A stretch of DNA of 64,000 nt from NCBI GenBank assembly GCA_963803125.1, contig CAWDLR010000003.1:1674001-1738000 (forward strand). The letters are read 5' to 3'. Below the pieces are notes generated by a model. It was not told the DNA's origin. It did not search any database and saw only the letters and a list, made by a program, of their open reading frames with translations. Positions 26,619 through 38,941 of this stretch are shown here, piece by piece; the first letter of the stretch is position 1, and every line of letters starts with the position of its first letter. The position numbers and the translations under genes were made by a program. This stretch comes from G963675935 sp963803125 (lineage in GTDB: Bacteria > Planctomycetota > Planctomycetia > Pirellulales > Thermoguttaceae).

Positions 26619-28298
26619 ATGAAACAAGTCAGGGCTACTTTGGCCGGTTGCCTCGCATTAGCGGCGATCGGCTGCCTGTTTGCCTGCGGCGCTGCCAACG
26701 CCGCCGACGGCAAACAGCCGAACATCCTCGTCATCATGGGCGACGACGTCGGCTGGTTCAATATCGGCGCCTACCATCGCGGCCTCATGTCGGGCAAGAC
26801 GCCTCACCTCGACAAATTGGCCCGAGAAGGCATGATGTTCACCGACTACTACGCCGAAGCCAGTTGCACCGCCGGCCGGGCGAACTTCATCACCGGCGAG
26901 CTGCCGATCCGCACCGGCTTGACGACCGTAGGGCAGGCCGGCGCCGACGTGGGGCTGCCGGCCCGGGCGTGTACGCTCGCCACCGCGCTGAAGGCGCAAG
27001 GCTACGCCACCGGGCAGTTCGGCAAGAACCACCTCGGCGACCTGAACAAGTACCTGCCGACCTTGCACGGCTTCGACGAGTTTTTCGGCTACCTGTACCA
27101 CCTCGATGCCATGTCCGATCCTTATTGGTTCGACTATCCCCAGGATTGGATCGACAAGACCGGGCCGCGCAATTTGGTGCATTGCTGGGCGACGGACGAA
27201 GACGACGCCACCGAGATGCCGCGCTGGGGCAGAGTCGGCAAACAGAAGATCGTCGATGAAGGCCCGCTGGCGCCCTTCCCCGACATGAAAAACATGCAGA
27301 ACTGGCAGCAAGGTCGTCCGGCCAAATACGATATGGAGACCTTCGACGACGTGCTGGTGAAGAGTTCCTGCGCCTTTATGGACAAGGCCAAACAAGACGG
27401 CAAACCGTTCTTCGTCTGGCACAACACCACGCGGATGCACGTCTTCACCTATCTGCCGCCGAAGTACCAGGCGAAGATGAACTACAAGGACAATTACGGC
27501 CTTGAGGAGGCCGGCATGGCGCAGATGGACGACAGCATCGGCCAACTCCTCAAGCACCTGGAAGACATCGGCGAGGCCGACAATACCATCGTTATCTTCA
27601 CTACCGACAACGGCGCGGAAGTGTTCACCTGGCCGGACGGCGGCATGACGCCCTTCAAGGCCACGAAGGGCACCGTGTTCGAGGGCGGTTTCCGCGTGCC
27701 GTGCATCGCCCGCTGGCCGGGACATATCAAGCCGGGCACGGTGCAAAACGGCATCTTCTCCGGCCTCGACTGGTTCCCCACCTTGTGCGCCGCCGCCGGC
27801 GACCCGGACATTACCGCCAGGCTCCTCAAGGGAGTGCAACTCGGCGATCGGTCCTACAAGAACCATCTCGACGGCTACAACCAGTTGGACTTGCTGCTGG
27901 GCAACGGGCCGTCCAAGCGGCATGAAGTCTTCTACTTCGGCGGACCGCACCTCGGCGCCATCCGCATCGATGACTTCAAGTTCCAGTTCTACCAACAACC
28001 GTGGGGCTGGCCGGGAGAAAAGACCACAACCGACATGCCGACCATCGTGAATCTCCGCCAGGATCCCTTCGAGCGGACGCCGGCCACCCGCGGCCAGAGC
28101 ACGAACGACATGGGCGGGGGATATATGAACGACTTCTACGCCCGCGAGTTCTGGCGATTTGTCGTCGTACAAAAGACGGTGGGCAAACTGGCCATGACCG
28201 CCATCGACTACCCGCCGATGCAGGATCCGGCCACCTTCAATCTCGACGCCCTGAAGAAGAAGATCGACGCGATGATCAAGGAACACGAAGGCCAATAA
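26619..28298 (+). CDS. Secreted sulfatase (arylsulfatase family)
   Basis: 559 residues with an N-terminal signal peptide ending near GAANAAD. The formylglycine motif is ASCTAGRANFITG, i.e. C-x-A-x-R followed by TG, so the Cys would be oxidised by a formylglycine-generating enzyme encoded elsewhere. Metal-binding residues are in LVIMGDDVGW (N-terminal Asp pair) and in TTDNGAEVFTWPDGG with GTVFEGGFRVP. Planctomycetes use many such enzymes to desulfate algal polysaccharides; the substrate here is unknown. The gene lies at the right end of the second element, about 750 bp before the tRNA. Confidence 0.96.
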   Translation: MKQVRATLAGCLALAAIGCLFACGAANAADGKQPNILVIMGDDVGWFNIGAYHRGLMSGKTPHLDKLAREGMMFTDYYAEASCTAGRANFITGELPIRTGLTTVGQAGADVGLPARACTLATALKAQGYATGQFGKNHLGDLNKYLPTLHGFDEFFGYLYHLDAMSDPYWFDYPQDWIDKTGPRNLVHCWATDEDDATEMPRWGRVGKQKIVDEGPLAPFPDMKNMQNWQQGRPAKYDMETFDDVLVKSSCAFMDKAKQDGKPFFVWHNTTRMHVFTYLPPKYQAKMNYKDNYGLEEAGMAQMDDSIGQLLKHLEDIGEADNTIVIFTTDNGAEVFTWPDGGMTPFKATKGTVFEGGFRVPCIARWPGHIKPGTVQNGIFSGLDWFPTLCAAAGDPDITARLLKGVQLGDRSYKNHLDGYNQLDLLLGNGPSKRHEVFYFGGPHLGAIRIDDFKFQFYQQPWGWPGEKTTTDMPTIVNLRQDPFERTPATRGQSTNDMGGGYMNDFYAREFWRFVVVQKTVGKLAMTAIDYPPMQDPATFNLDALKKKIDAMIKEHEGQ

Positions 28299-28859
28299 CG
28301 GGCCCTCCACACGCTATGCACTCTGCTTCAACGAGTTGGACGATGTTTCGCGTGGCTGGTTGGCAGCTTCTTGCCTAGATCTGGGTAGACCGGAAGCAAG
28401 AAAGCAAGGTGGCCAACCAAGCCTTCCACGATGGACACTTTGGAAGTTGCCAGGGAGAGCGGCCGCGGGGCAACCCGCTACGAGGACTTCTGAGAACCTC
28501 ATGGAGCGTCGGTGGCGTATGCTTACGTATTGCGAGACTTCCCAACAATCGACCCATTCTTGACTGACATCAAACCCCAGGAGGAAGCAATCCCTATCGT
28601 TGGCAAACCGCAGTGACCGCTTTGTGAAGCACAAAGCGTTCCCGTCGTTGCAGAGACGACGACGCACTGCACATTCACGAGAAAAGAATTCGTGATTTCC
28701 CCCGCCAAATCGGGGGACAACGCCGGTTGTAGACGGTTGTGAAACGTACGACGGAAGCCATTTGCTGACGACGCAAATTTCAACGTTTCGTGGTATTTCG
28801 TGGTACTGAGTCGGAGAGCCGTTGCCTGCGGACACGCTCGTCAGGCCACGGCTCCATTC
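28299..28859. other. Non-coding region at right end of second element
   Basis: About 560 bp, no convincing gene. It holds TCGTGGTA direct repeats (28788-28795, 28798-28805) that also occur at the left end of the element (22490-22517), and a segment resembling the region near 21700. Confidence 0.45.
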
Positions 28860-29072
28860 GGTTTCGAATCCCTTGTGCATTGAGATACAGGGACGGGTAT
28901 GCAACGCGCCAAGAATGTCCTATAATCGCACCGATTCGACGATTATACTAGTAGCAACGCGCGATAGAACGGTCGCCAGTTTCTGCCATTTTCTTCTGCC
29001 GGCGGCTTTTCGCTTGTTGCTAACACGTTACAGTGAAAGCAGTTACAACCAGGTCCCCGTAGCTCAATTGGA
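28860..29072. other. Putative attachment site, right end (at intact tRNA-Arg)
   Basis: The left arm resembles 21830-22023 over about 190 bp, with TTTCTGCCA at 28980-28988 and a second TTCTGCC at 28994-29000. It then runs through the tRNA 5' end (29053-29072) into the remainder of the tRNA, which is the chromosomal side. The element therefore appears to supply the upstream region of the tRNA gene. Confidence 0.7.
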
Positions 29073-29126
29073 TAGAGTGTCGGCCTCCGGAGCCGAAGGT
29101 TCCGCGTTCGAATCGCGGCGGGGATA
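29053..29126 (+). tRNA. tRNA-Arg (anticodon CCG)
   Basis: A complete cloverleaf can be folded. Acceptor GTCCCCG pairs with CGGGGAT (one G-T end), discriminator A. D stem GCTC/GAGT, anticodon stem TCGGC/GCCGA with loop CTCCGGA (CCG reads CGG), T arm CCGCG-TTCGAAT-CGCGG. CCA is not encoded. The 5' 20 nt are duplicated at 18500 and 22024, marking an integration site. Confidence 0.95.
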
Positions 29127-29174
29127 CTTAAGCAGTGTAAGGACTTACGTCGCTTGACCAATCCTGCTCCGTAG

Positions 29175-29603
29175 CTTATTCTGCAACGGGCGAGGGAAAA
29201 GTTCCCCAACGAAACGCCGCGGATCATCAGCGACAACGGCTCGCAGTTTTTGGCGAAAGACTTCAAGGAGTTCATTCGCATCTGCGGGATGACGCACGTG
29301 CGCACCAGTCCGTATTATCCGCAGAGCAACGGCAAGTTGGAGCGATTCCACGGCAGCATCAAGGGCGAATGCCTGCGGCCAGGCACGCCGATCTCGCTGG
29401 AGGATGCGGTGCGGATCGTGGGCCGGTACGTCGAGCACTACAACGAAGTTCGCTTACACAGCGCGATCGGCTACGTGGCGCCGGCGGACAAACTGGCAGG
29501 CCGCGAAGCGGAGATCTTCGCCGCCCGCGATCGCAAACTGGCCGAGGCCCGCGAGCGCAGAAAGGAGCAGCGAGAGGCGGCCCGTTTGCGGACGGTTGCC
29601 TGA
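29175..29603 (+). pseudogene. IS3-family transposase, 5'-truncated (integrase core)
   Basis: The frame is open from 29175 with no start of its own and encodes the last part of an rve integrase core: RIISDNGSQF has the second catalytic Asp, SPYYPQSNGKLERFHGS the catalytic Glu. The characteristic IS3 C-terminus follows (VEHYNEVRLHSAIGYV). The first catalytic Asp and helix-turn-helix are absent. It lies directly behind the tRNA, so an IS has been truncated at this hotspot. Confidence 0.85.
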
Positions 29604-29795
29604 ATGAACGCAGGACGCTACGATGAGTGACGACCTGGGCGGAGGATAGGGCTCCGGTGGGAACCGACCCGAGCGCCGACCCAGGGGTTGTGAGCGAGGC
29701 TCGGGCGGTGGTTCTGCCGCCGCCCACCTCCCGCGCTTACAACACCAAAGCGAAAAATCCAAGCACTACCAACCAACTTCAACACCCGGACGATC

Positions 29796-30002
29796 CTAGC
29801 AAGCCAATCGAAGTTTCCATTTCACGCTGAACCAAGACAGAAGATATTCCCACGGACAACCGGTTTTCAACACGAAGAGAATCCCCGTGAGCGCCGCACG
29901 ATCGGAAACTCGCGGCCGGCCTCCTTTCGGTTTGTGGTGTTCGCGCGGCAGCAAAGGCTTGATTCGCTCCCAAAGCGCATCGGGCAGCAGCGGCTTGGCC
30001 AT
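29796..30002 (-). pseudogene. IS5-family transposase N-terminal fragment
   Basis: 68 residues. KPLLPDALWERIKPLLP and KTGCPWEYL are the N-terminal signature of IS5/ISL2-type transposases (DUF4096). After WEYL the sequence becomes unrelated and stops, so the DDE domain is missing. Confidence 0.85.
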
Positions 30003-30280
30003 GATGTCCTCCTTGACAGGTTGCTTGGCTGACCAGGTTAGCCCGAGAATTTAGCAACATTGCACAGATCAGGAAATACGAGTCTTGTTAGAACCTCTAA
30101 GGACAATGCGATGCTGCAAGCATCCAACTATTAGGTCAGAAAACACCCACCACGACTAGGGGTGATTCCCAAGGGGATGCCGAAGGGATCAAGGCACGGT
30201 TTCGTGGAAAAATGTCGATCGCTCCGTTTGTCGTTGCAAACTGGATAAATCTACTCGTTCAAGGTGAATTCACAGCCAAA

Positions 30281-30607
30281 CTACGCCGGCGTCGTCGGCT
30301 TCGATCCGGGCTTTGTCGGCAGGCTGCAACTTCGTTGGGTAGAGCAGGAAGCGGAGCTTCGCTCCGCGCGTGGGCTCAGGTCGTGAAGGGCACGGGCGAT
30401 GAGTTCCTTGCCCGTGCCCGTTTCGCCGCAAATGAGCACCGTGGAACCGGTGGGGGCGACGGTCTCGACCTGTTTGAGGACCCGGCGTAGGGCGGCGCTC
30501 TCGCCGACGATCTCCTCGAAGCCGTGCTCGGTGCGAGACTCCTCCTCCAGGTCGGTCTTCTCCTTGGCAAGCTGGTCCTTCAGCGCCCCGATCTCCTGGA
30601 AGGCCAT
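30281..30607 (-). pseudogene. Sigma-54 activator fragment (NtrC/FhlA type)
   Basis: About 108 codons in frame from the ATG at 30607. GALKDQLAKEKTDLEEE is the coiled linker, then FEEIVGESAALRRVLKQVE and the Walker A GETGTGKELIARALHDLSPR of the AAA+ domain. Similarity stops at DLSPR and the remaining frame is unrelated. It lacks GAFTGA and the rest of the domain, so it is a remnant. Confidence 0.75.
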
Positions 30608-30719
30608 GGCGTTACCGGTCCGTGATCGCTGCAATGGTGGTCTTGAAGCTCGCACTCTAGGCAATTGTCTTATGGCATCGCAGGCGATCGCCGAAGAACG
30701 ACGGCCCGCCGTCATGGCG

Positions 30720-31493
30720 TTATGCGCTCTCCTCCGCTGCAAGGGGCTCAACTGCCGTGCTCTCCTCCCCCTTTCCTTCTTCTGGGTTTGGGATGGAAGG
30801 GGTTGTGCCGAATGACGGGTGGGAAGGCGAGGCGACGGAGAGGTCTTCTTCCCAGAGACGAAAGCCGCCACGGAACGCATTGCGGTTGTCGCCAAGACGG
30901 GTATCCTGCGGCAGACGGCGAATCCGTTTTGCGTTGCCGCCGCCGAGCACAACGTAGTCCGCCACCATTGCCGCCTTCAGCCGTGCAACAACGTCCGCCA
31001 CCGCCCGACGCCACTTCTTCTTGCCCAGACGCTCCAGCCCGCGGAGTCCCACGTAATCCTCGAACGTGCGGCGTTTGCGGTAGGGCAGATGGGCCAACTC
31101 TAGCGGCACCACGGTCTTGCCGATGACCATGGCAGAGCCCAAGCCGGTTCCCAGACCGAGAAACAGCATTCGCCCGCCCTGGTAGCTGCCGATTGCCTGC
31201 ATGGCCGCGTCGTTGATCAACTTCATGGGCCGGCCGAATTGCTGCTGGTAATCAAGATCCATCCAGCCCTTGCCCAGATTGTATGGTTCGCGCAGCGGTC
31301 GCCCGTCGACAACCGGCCCCGGATAGCCGATCGACACGGCCTCGTAATCCCAGTCGTGCGTGGCGGCGAGAACGGCGCGGATCATCTCGTCGGCGGTCAT
31401 GGCTTGTCCCGACGGGATCTTGCAGACCTCCTTTTGGCCGGCGGCGAGGAGTTTGATGTTGGTGCCACCCACGTCGATAACGAGCGTTTTCAT
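30720..31493 (-). CDS. ppgK: Polyphosphate glucokinase (ROK family)
   Basis: 257 residues from the ATG at 31493 (MKTLVIDVGGTNIKLLAAG), the N-terminal phosphate-binding motif of the ROK/ASKHA fold. Catalytic Asp is in LINDAAMQAIG; GLGTGLGSAMV follows. LELAHLPYRKRRTFEDYVG and LGKKKWRRAV are the positively charged features that distinguish PpgK enzymes using polyphosphate. It phosphorylates glucose to glucose-6-phosphate. The start lies 5 nt after the stop of the glucosidase gene upstream on the same strand, so it probably uses the glucose released by that enzyme. A 40-residue tail rich in Pro/Glu/Ser is additional to the family. Confidence 0.9.
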   Translation of the reverse strand: MKTLVIDVGGTNIKLLAAGQKEVCKIPSGQAMTADEMIRAVLAATHDWDYEAVSIGYPGPVVDGRPLREPYNLGKGWMDLDYQQQFGRPMKLINDAAMQAIGSYQGGRMLFLGLGTGLGSAMVIGKTVVPLELAHLPYRKRRTFEDYVGLRGLERLGKKKWRRAVADVVARLKAAMVADYVVLGGGNAKRIRRLPQDTRLGDNRNAFRGGFRLWEEDLSVASPSHPSFGTTPSIPNPEEGKGEESTAVEPLAAEESA

Positions 31494-31498
31494 TGGAA

Positions 31499-34244
31499 TC
31501 ACCGCGTTAGCGCCAAGTCCCGCAGAACGTCGCGCTCCTGAGCAGGGTTTTGTACGGTTCGGTTTTCGCGCTGGCTGCAACAATCTCTCAACAGCCGCGT
31601 CACCAGAGAGGTCCAACCGGTCTGATGGCTTGCCCCGAGTCCTCGGCCGGAGTCGCCGTGAAAGTACTCGTAAAACAGAACCAGTTCGCGCCAATGGGGA
31701 TCCGTGGCGAAACGCTCGTCCGATCCGTGGCAGACGCGCCGGCCACGCTCATCGGCTCGGAAGATGCGTGCGAGCCGCGTGGCCAGCTCGCGGGCCACTT
31801 CTTGCATGTTCATAAATCGGCCCGAGCCGGAGGGACATTCGACGCGCAAGGTGTCGTCATAGAAGTGATGGTACCGCTCCAGCGCCTCGACCAGCAGGTA
31901 ATTCAGCGGCATCCAGATCGGGCCACGCCAATTGGAATTGCCGCCGAACAGCCCCGTGGTTGACTCGCCGGGCTCATAGTCGAACGCGCTGCAAGGCGCC
32001 GCCCGCCGAACAGGTGTAAGGCCGGTCCTTATGGACCCGCGACAGCGAGCGGACGCCGTAGGGCGAGAGGAACTCGTTCTCGTCGAGCACGTAGCGGAGG
32101 ATGCGTTCCAGCCGCGGGCGTGACGGAATGGCCAGCAGCCGCCGGCCTGAGCCGCGGGGACCCTGAGCCTCCAGATAAGAGACGTGTTCGGCCAAATCGC
32201 GGCGGTTGTCGAGAAACCAGCGGAGACGCTTTTGGAAGCCGGGCAGCCGGGCGATCGTCCGATCGTCCAATACCTCCACGGCCAACAGCGGAATGATTCC
32301 CACCAGAGAACGAATGCGCAGGCGGATCGGTTGCCCGTTGATCTGGAGTTGATCGTAGTAGAAGCCGTCCTCCTCGTCCCACAGTCCCGTGCCGCCCAGA
32401 CAGTTCATCGCGTCGGCGATGGCCACAAAATGCTCGAAGAACTTGGAGGCCACGTCCTCGTAGGCCGGGTTTTCCTTGGCCAGCTCCAGGGCCATCGCCA
32501 GCATGGTCACGCTGTAGAAGGCCATCCATGCCGTGCCGTCGGACTGCTCCAGCACGGCGCCGTTGGGCAACGGCTTGGAGCGATCGAAAAGACTGATGTT
32601 GTCCAGGCCGAGAAAGCCGCCGGCAAACAAGTGCTTGCCGGTTACGTCCTTGCGGTTCACCCACCAGGTGAAGTTGATCAGCAGTTTCTGGAAGACGCGG
32701 GCGAGGAAGAGCCGATCGCGCGCCCCCCGCCGCCCGGTCATCTTGTAAACCCGCCAACAAGCCCAGGCGTAGACGGGCGGGTCGACGTCGTTGAAATCGA
32801 ACTCGTAAGCCGGCAATTGCCCGCTGGGGTGCGTATACCACTCGCGCGAGAATAGGATCAGTTGCTCTTTCGCAAACTGCGGATCGACCTCGGCCATCGG
32901 GATCATTTGGAAGGCGGAGTCCCAGACGGCGTACCAGGGGTACTCCCACTTGTCGGGCATGGAGACAACGTCGCGATTGAACAGGTGGCCCCAATCGTGG
33001 TTGCGTCCTTGGCGGCGGCGGGCGGGTGGCGGAGGCTGATCCGGATTGCCGTCCAACCATTCCTTGACGACATAGTGATAGAACTGCTTCGTCCAAAGCA
33101 GGCCGGCATGTGCCTGCCGACTGATGCGGCGATCGTCGTCCGATGCGGCCGGAGAAATCCGCCGCCGATAGAACTCGTCGGCTTCGCCGCACCGTTCGGC
33201 AAACACACGGCCGAAGTCCGCCCCAAACGGTTCAGCCGGGGCCTCATCTTCGGCGAACAGTCGCAACTCGACTGTCGCTGAATCGCTTGCGGCGATGTTC
33301 AGTACATAGTGGGCCGCGGCCTTGGTGCCGCTGGCCGCCGGATTAACCGCATCTGACTGCCCGCGGATAATGTACTCATGAAATGCGTCTTTGACGTAGC
33401 GGCTCTCGTTGGGGACCTGGTAGAGCCGTTGGTAGTTGGTGTGGTTGTCGGTAAAAAGCAGTGCGGGCGGGCGGCCACCCGGGTCGGCGTTGGCAACAAA
33501 ATGGAACCACCCCAAGGTTGGATGTGCGCAAGACACCGCCCCTTCCCCACTCTGCTGCAATTGCGGCTTCTCCGTACATCCTTCGTGCCGGCAGCCCCAA
33601 GACCAGGTATTGCGAAACCAGAGGGTGGGCAGAAGATGGAGCGTAGCCGCTTCCGGCCCGCGGTTGGCCGCCGTCACGCGGATCAGGATATCGTTGGACG
33701 ACGCTTTGGCATATTCCACAAACACGTCGAAATAGCGCTGGCTGTCGAAGATGCCCGTGTCCAGCAGCTCGAACTCCGGGTCCCGGCGACTCCGGCGACG
33801 ATTCTCTTCGAGCAGGCGTGCGTAAGGAAATTCGGCTTGCGGGTACTTGTAGAGGGCCTTCAAATAGGAAGCGGTGGGCGTGGCGTCCAGATAGAAATAG
33901 CACTCCTTCACGTCTTCGCCGTGGTTTCCCTCATGGTTGGTCAGGCCGAACAATCGTTCCTTCAGGATTGGGTCCCGGCCGTTCCAGAGGGCCGGAGCGA
34001 AGCAGAGACGACACTCGCGATCGCTGATGCCCAGCAGACCATCTTCTCCCCAACGGTACGCGCGACTACGGGCGTGATCGTGCGGAAAATACTCCCAGGC
34101 TGAACCGTCGGGCGAATAGTCTTCGCGGACAGTGCCCCATTGACGCTCGGCCAGGTAGGGGCCCCATCGTTTCCAGTTCCTCTCACGCCGGGCGTCCGCC
34201 GCCAACCGCTCCGCCTCGGCATCGCGCAGTCGTTTGCCTGCCAT
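31499..34244 (-). CDS. GH63/MGH1-like glucosidase, copy 1 (frameshifted)
   Basis: From the ATG at 34244, about 755 residues align along the length of the second copy at 35268-38048: WGPYLAERQWGTVREDYS, YRWGEDGLLGISD, GFLGLDNISLFDRSKPLP and EQSDGTAWMAFY. The frame then breaks near 31990 (stop at 31974); the continuation, with FGGNSNWRGPIWMPLNYL and YEYFHGDSGRGLG, is in another frame and ends at 31499. One base restores it. The architecture is that of mannosyl-oligosaccharide-glucosidase-like (GH63/MGH1-like) alpha/alpha barrel enzymes in bacteria. No signal peptide. Release of glucose from an alpha-glucoside such as glucosylglycerate or trehalose is inference; the glucokinase gene follows immediately. 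Confidence 0.85.
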
Positions 34245-35043
34245 TCGGCCCCCGTCCGATGTGCTCCACTCCCGACACGGTATCCCCGCCGCTTGGCTCG
34301 CCGACGGGTTAGTAAGCCTGTGCCGCGAGTCCATCCGGGCTCGTCGTCTCCTCGGCAAATCTTATGCTTGTGGGACGGGGCAGGGCAATTGAAGCGCCCG
34401 CCGTTACTAGGATGGAAAAGCTATCGCTGTGCGACCCGCCGGGGCAGCCGACCCGGAACAGGCGTGCAAACCTTCGTCCAACCCGTCGGCGCAGGGATTG
34501 GCTTGGTTGGGGGGCCGCAACGGCGTTGAAGTTGAAGAGCGAGGGGAAATGCTGTCAGGAGGTGTCGGTAATGGCCTTGGCCGCTGCCCGCACGGTCAAC
34601 TCCGCACGCCGTTCAGCAGAGAGGTTCACGGAATAGATGCAAGTCGTTGTAGCTTATGCGGTTGCGCTGTCGTTTGGCCGAACTGCCGGGAATGGAGACA
34701 TGCTTTTGGCCGAAAAAGACACGCACCTTCGCTCGTCAGTCCTTTTTTTCTCGCTTACAGCGCCTGCAAGGTATCAGTTGAATCCGTGACGTTCTGCTCG
34801 CTAGGCAGGGGGAGCTTGCTGAGGGCTGATTCAAATCGGCTTCCAACCCGGGGCGAGCATTCCCATTATTACACGATGGCGTCGGGCTGGATGCCCACCT
34901 GTGTCTGTTCTTCGCCTGGCCGCCGATCGGAGCAACCTGCCCCAGCAGCGGCATGTCCCCGATTGCATAATTTCAGGAAGGAGAGGGAATAACCGCCGGC
35001 ATTGTACAGTTTCGAAGATGAGAATAATCTAATGGAGTAGCCT
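34245..35043. other. Divergent intergenic region, no gene seen
   Basis: About 800 bp between the two divergently transcribed glucosidase transcription units. Open frames in it have no conserved features. It should contain both promoters. Confidence 0.5.
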
Positions 35044-35250
35044 ATGGCCACGAAGGAGAAATCCGTGGCGGCCCTGTTCGTCGACCAGTCTCGGCAGCAG
35101 TGGATCGTGCGCGATCCCGAAGGCAGATTCTGGGTCCTTCCTTCAGTCGAGGATCCTTGGGAGAACCGCCAGCCGTTCGATCTCACCGCCGATATGAACC
35201 TGGAGCCGGTGCCTGGACACTACAAGGATCTGCTTGGACTTCCATTCTAG
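35044..35250 (+). CDS. Small conserved hypothetical protein (68 aa)
   Basis: 68 residues with ATG at 35044 preceded by GGAG. SRQQWIVRDPEGRFWVLPS and PWENRQPFDLT suggest a small beta-rich protein with WVV/RDP pattern; the type occurs as short conserved genes in planctomycetes. The stop at 35250 is 17 nt before the GTG start of the second glucosidase, so it is the first gene of that operon. Function unknown. Confidence 0.7.
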   Translation: MATKEKSVAALFVDQSRQQWIVRDPEGRFWVLPSVEDPWENRQPFDLTADMNLEPVPGHYKDLLGLPF

Positions 35251-35267
35251 CACGAATCGAGGCCATC

Positions 35268-38048
<2,781 letters not shown>

Positions 38049-38058
38049 ACTCTGAGGT

Positions 38059-38850
38059 ATGCCGATGCACTTTGCACAACCGTTGGACTGCATCCCGCTT
38101 TGGGCGGCGCCGCTGCTCACCGTGGCTGTCGTTTTGCTTGCGGTGGAAGTGGGTTTCCGGCTGGGCAGACGCCGCGGTCGTCGCGCCGAGCACGAGAAGG
38201 AATCGCCCGTCGGTGCGGCGGTCGCCGCGACCCTTGCTCTGCTGGGGTTCATGCTTGCGTTCACTTTCAGCATCGCCGGATCGCGATTTGACGCCCGCCG
38301 GCAAGCGGTTCTCGACGAGGCGAATGCCATCGGAACGACTTACCTCCGCGCCGGCCTGCTTCCGGGCGACAGCGGCAAGAATATCCGCCGGCTGCTCCGC
38401 GAATATGTAGATAGCCGCCTGGAAGCTGTGCGGACCGGAGACATCGAGAAGGGAGTGAGCCGCGCCGCCGAACTGCAGCGCGCGCTCTGGGGCGAGGCCA
38501 AGCCGATCGCAAGGAAGCATCCTGAATCGATCCAGGTGGGACTGTTCATTCAGTCCTTGAACCAGACGATCGACCTGCACAGCACGCGGGTTGTGGCGGG
38601 CCTCTACAGTCGAGTTCCCGTGATGGTCTGGATTGCACTGTATTCGCTTACCGCCGTCTCGATGCTCGGATTCGGCTATCATGCCGGATTGACCAGTACG
38701 AGACGATCGTTCTCATTTCTCATTCTGGCAATCACCTTTGCAGCCGTGCTGTCCCTTGTCGCCGACCTTGATCGACCGCAAGCGGGAACGCTCCGCGTGA
38801 GCCAACAAGCGATCATCGACTTGCGAACTTCAATGGACGGGCCGAACTAA
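38059..38850 (+). CDS. DUF4239 (bestrophin-like) membrane protein
   Basis: 263 residues with four hydrophobic segments: about 12-36 (IPLWAAPLLTVAVVLL), 53-76 (ATLALLGFMLAFTFSIAG), 188-212 and 219-238. The sequence RFDARRQAVLDEANAIGT directly after the second segment is the DUF4239/bestrophin-like signature. Such proteins are thought to be ion channel-like or regulatory; activity is not established. It starts 10 nt after the glucosidase stop and is followed by PPK2 in the same direction. A second ATG six nucleotides downstream is also possible. Confidence 0.85.
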   Translation: MPMHFAQPLDCIPLWAAPLLTVAVVLLAVEVGFRLGRRRGRRAEHEKESPVGAAVAATLALLGFMLAFTFSIAGSRFDARRQAVLDEANAIGTTYLRAGLLPGDSGKNIRRLLREYVDSRLEAVRTGDIEKGVSRAAELQRALWGEAKPIARKHPESIQVGLFIQSLNQTIDLHSTRVVAGLYSRVPVMVWIALYSLTAVSMLGFGYHAGLTSTRRSFSFLILAITFAAVLSLVADLDRPQAGTLRVSQQAIIDLRTSMDGPN

Positions 38851-38941
38851 CAACAAGACACGACGAATGCGTGAAGCCCCGCGCGACGCCACAATCGTCT
38901 GCGAAGGAAATGCCACAACATCGTAGCTGAAGGGTAGTGAC

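Noticed and set aside
26658..28310. 550-codon minus-strand frame
   Set aside because: Antisense shadow of the sulfatase gene, whose motifs are unequivocal.
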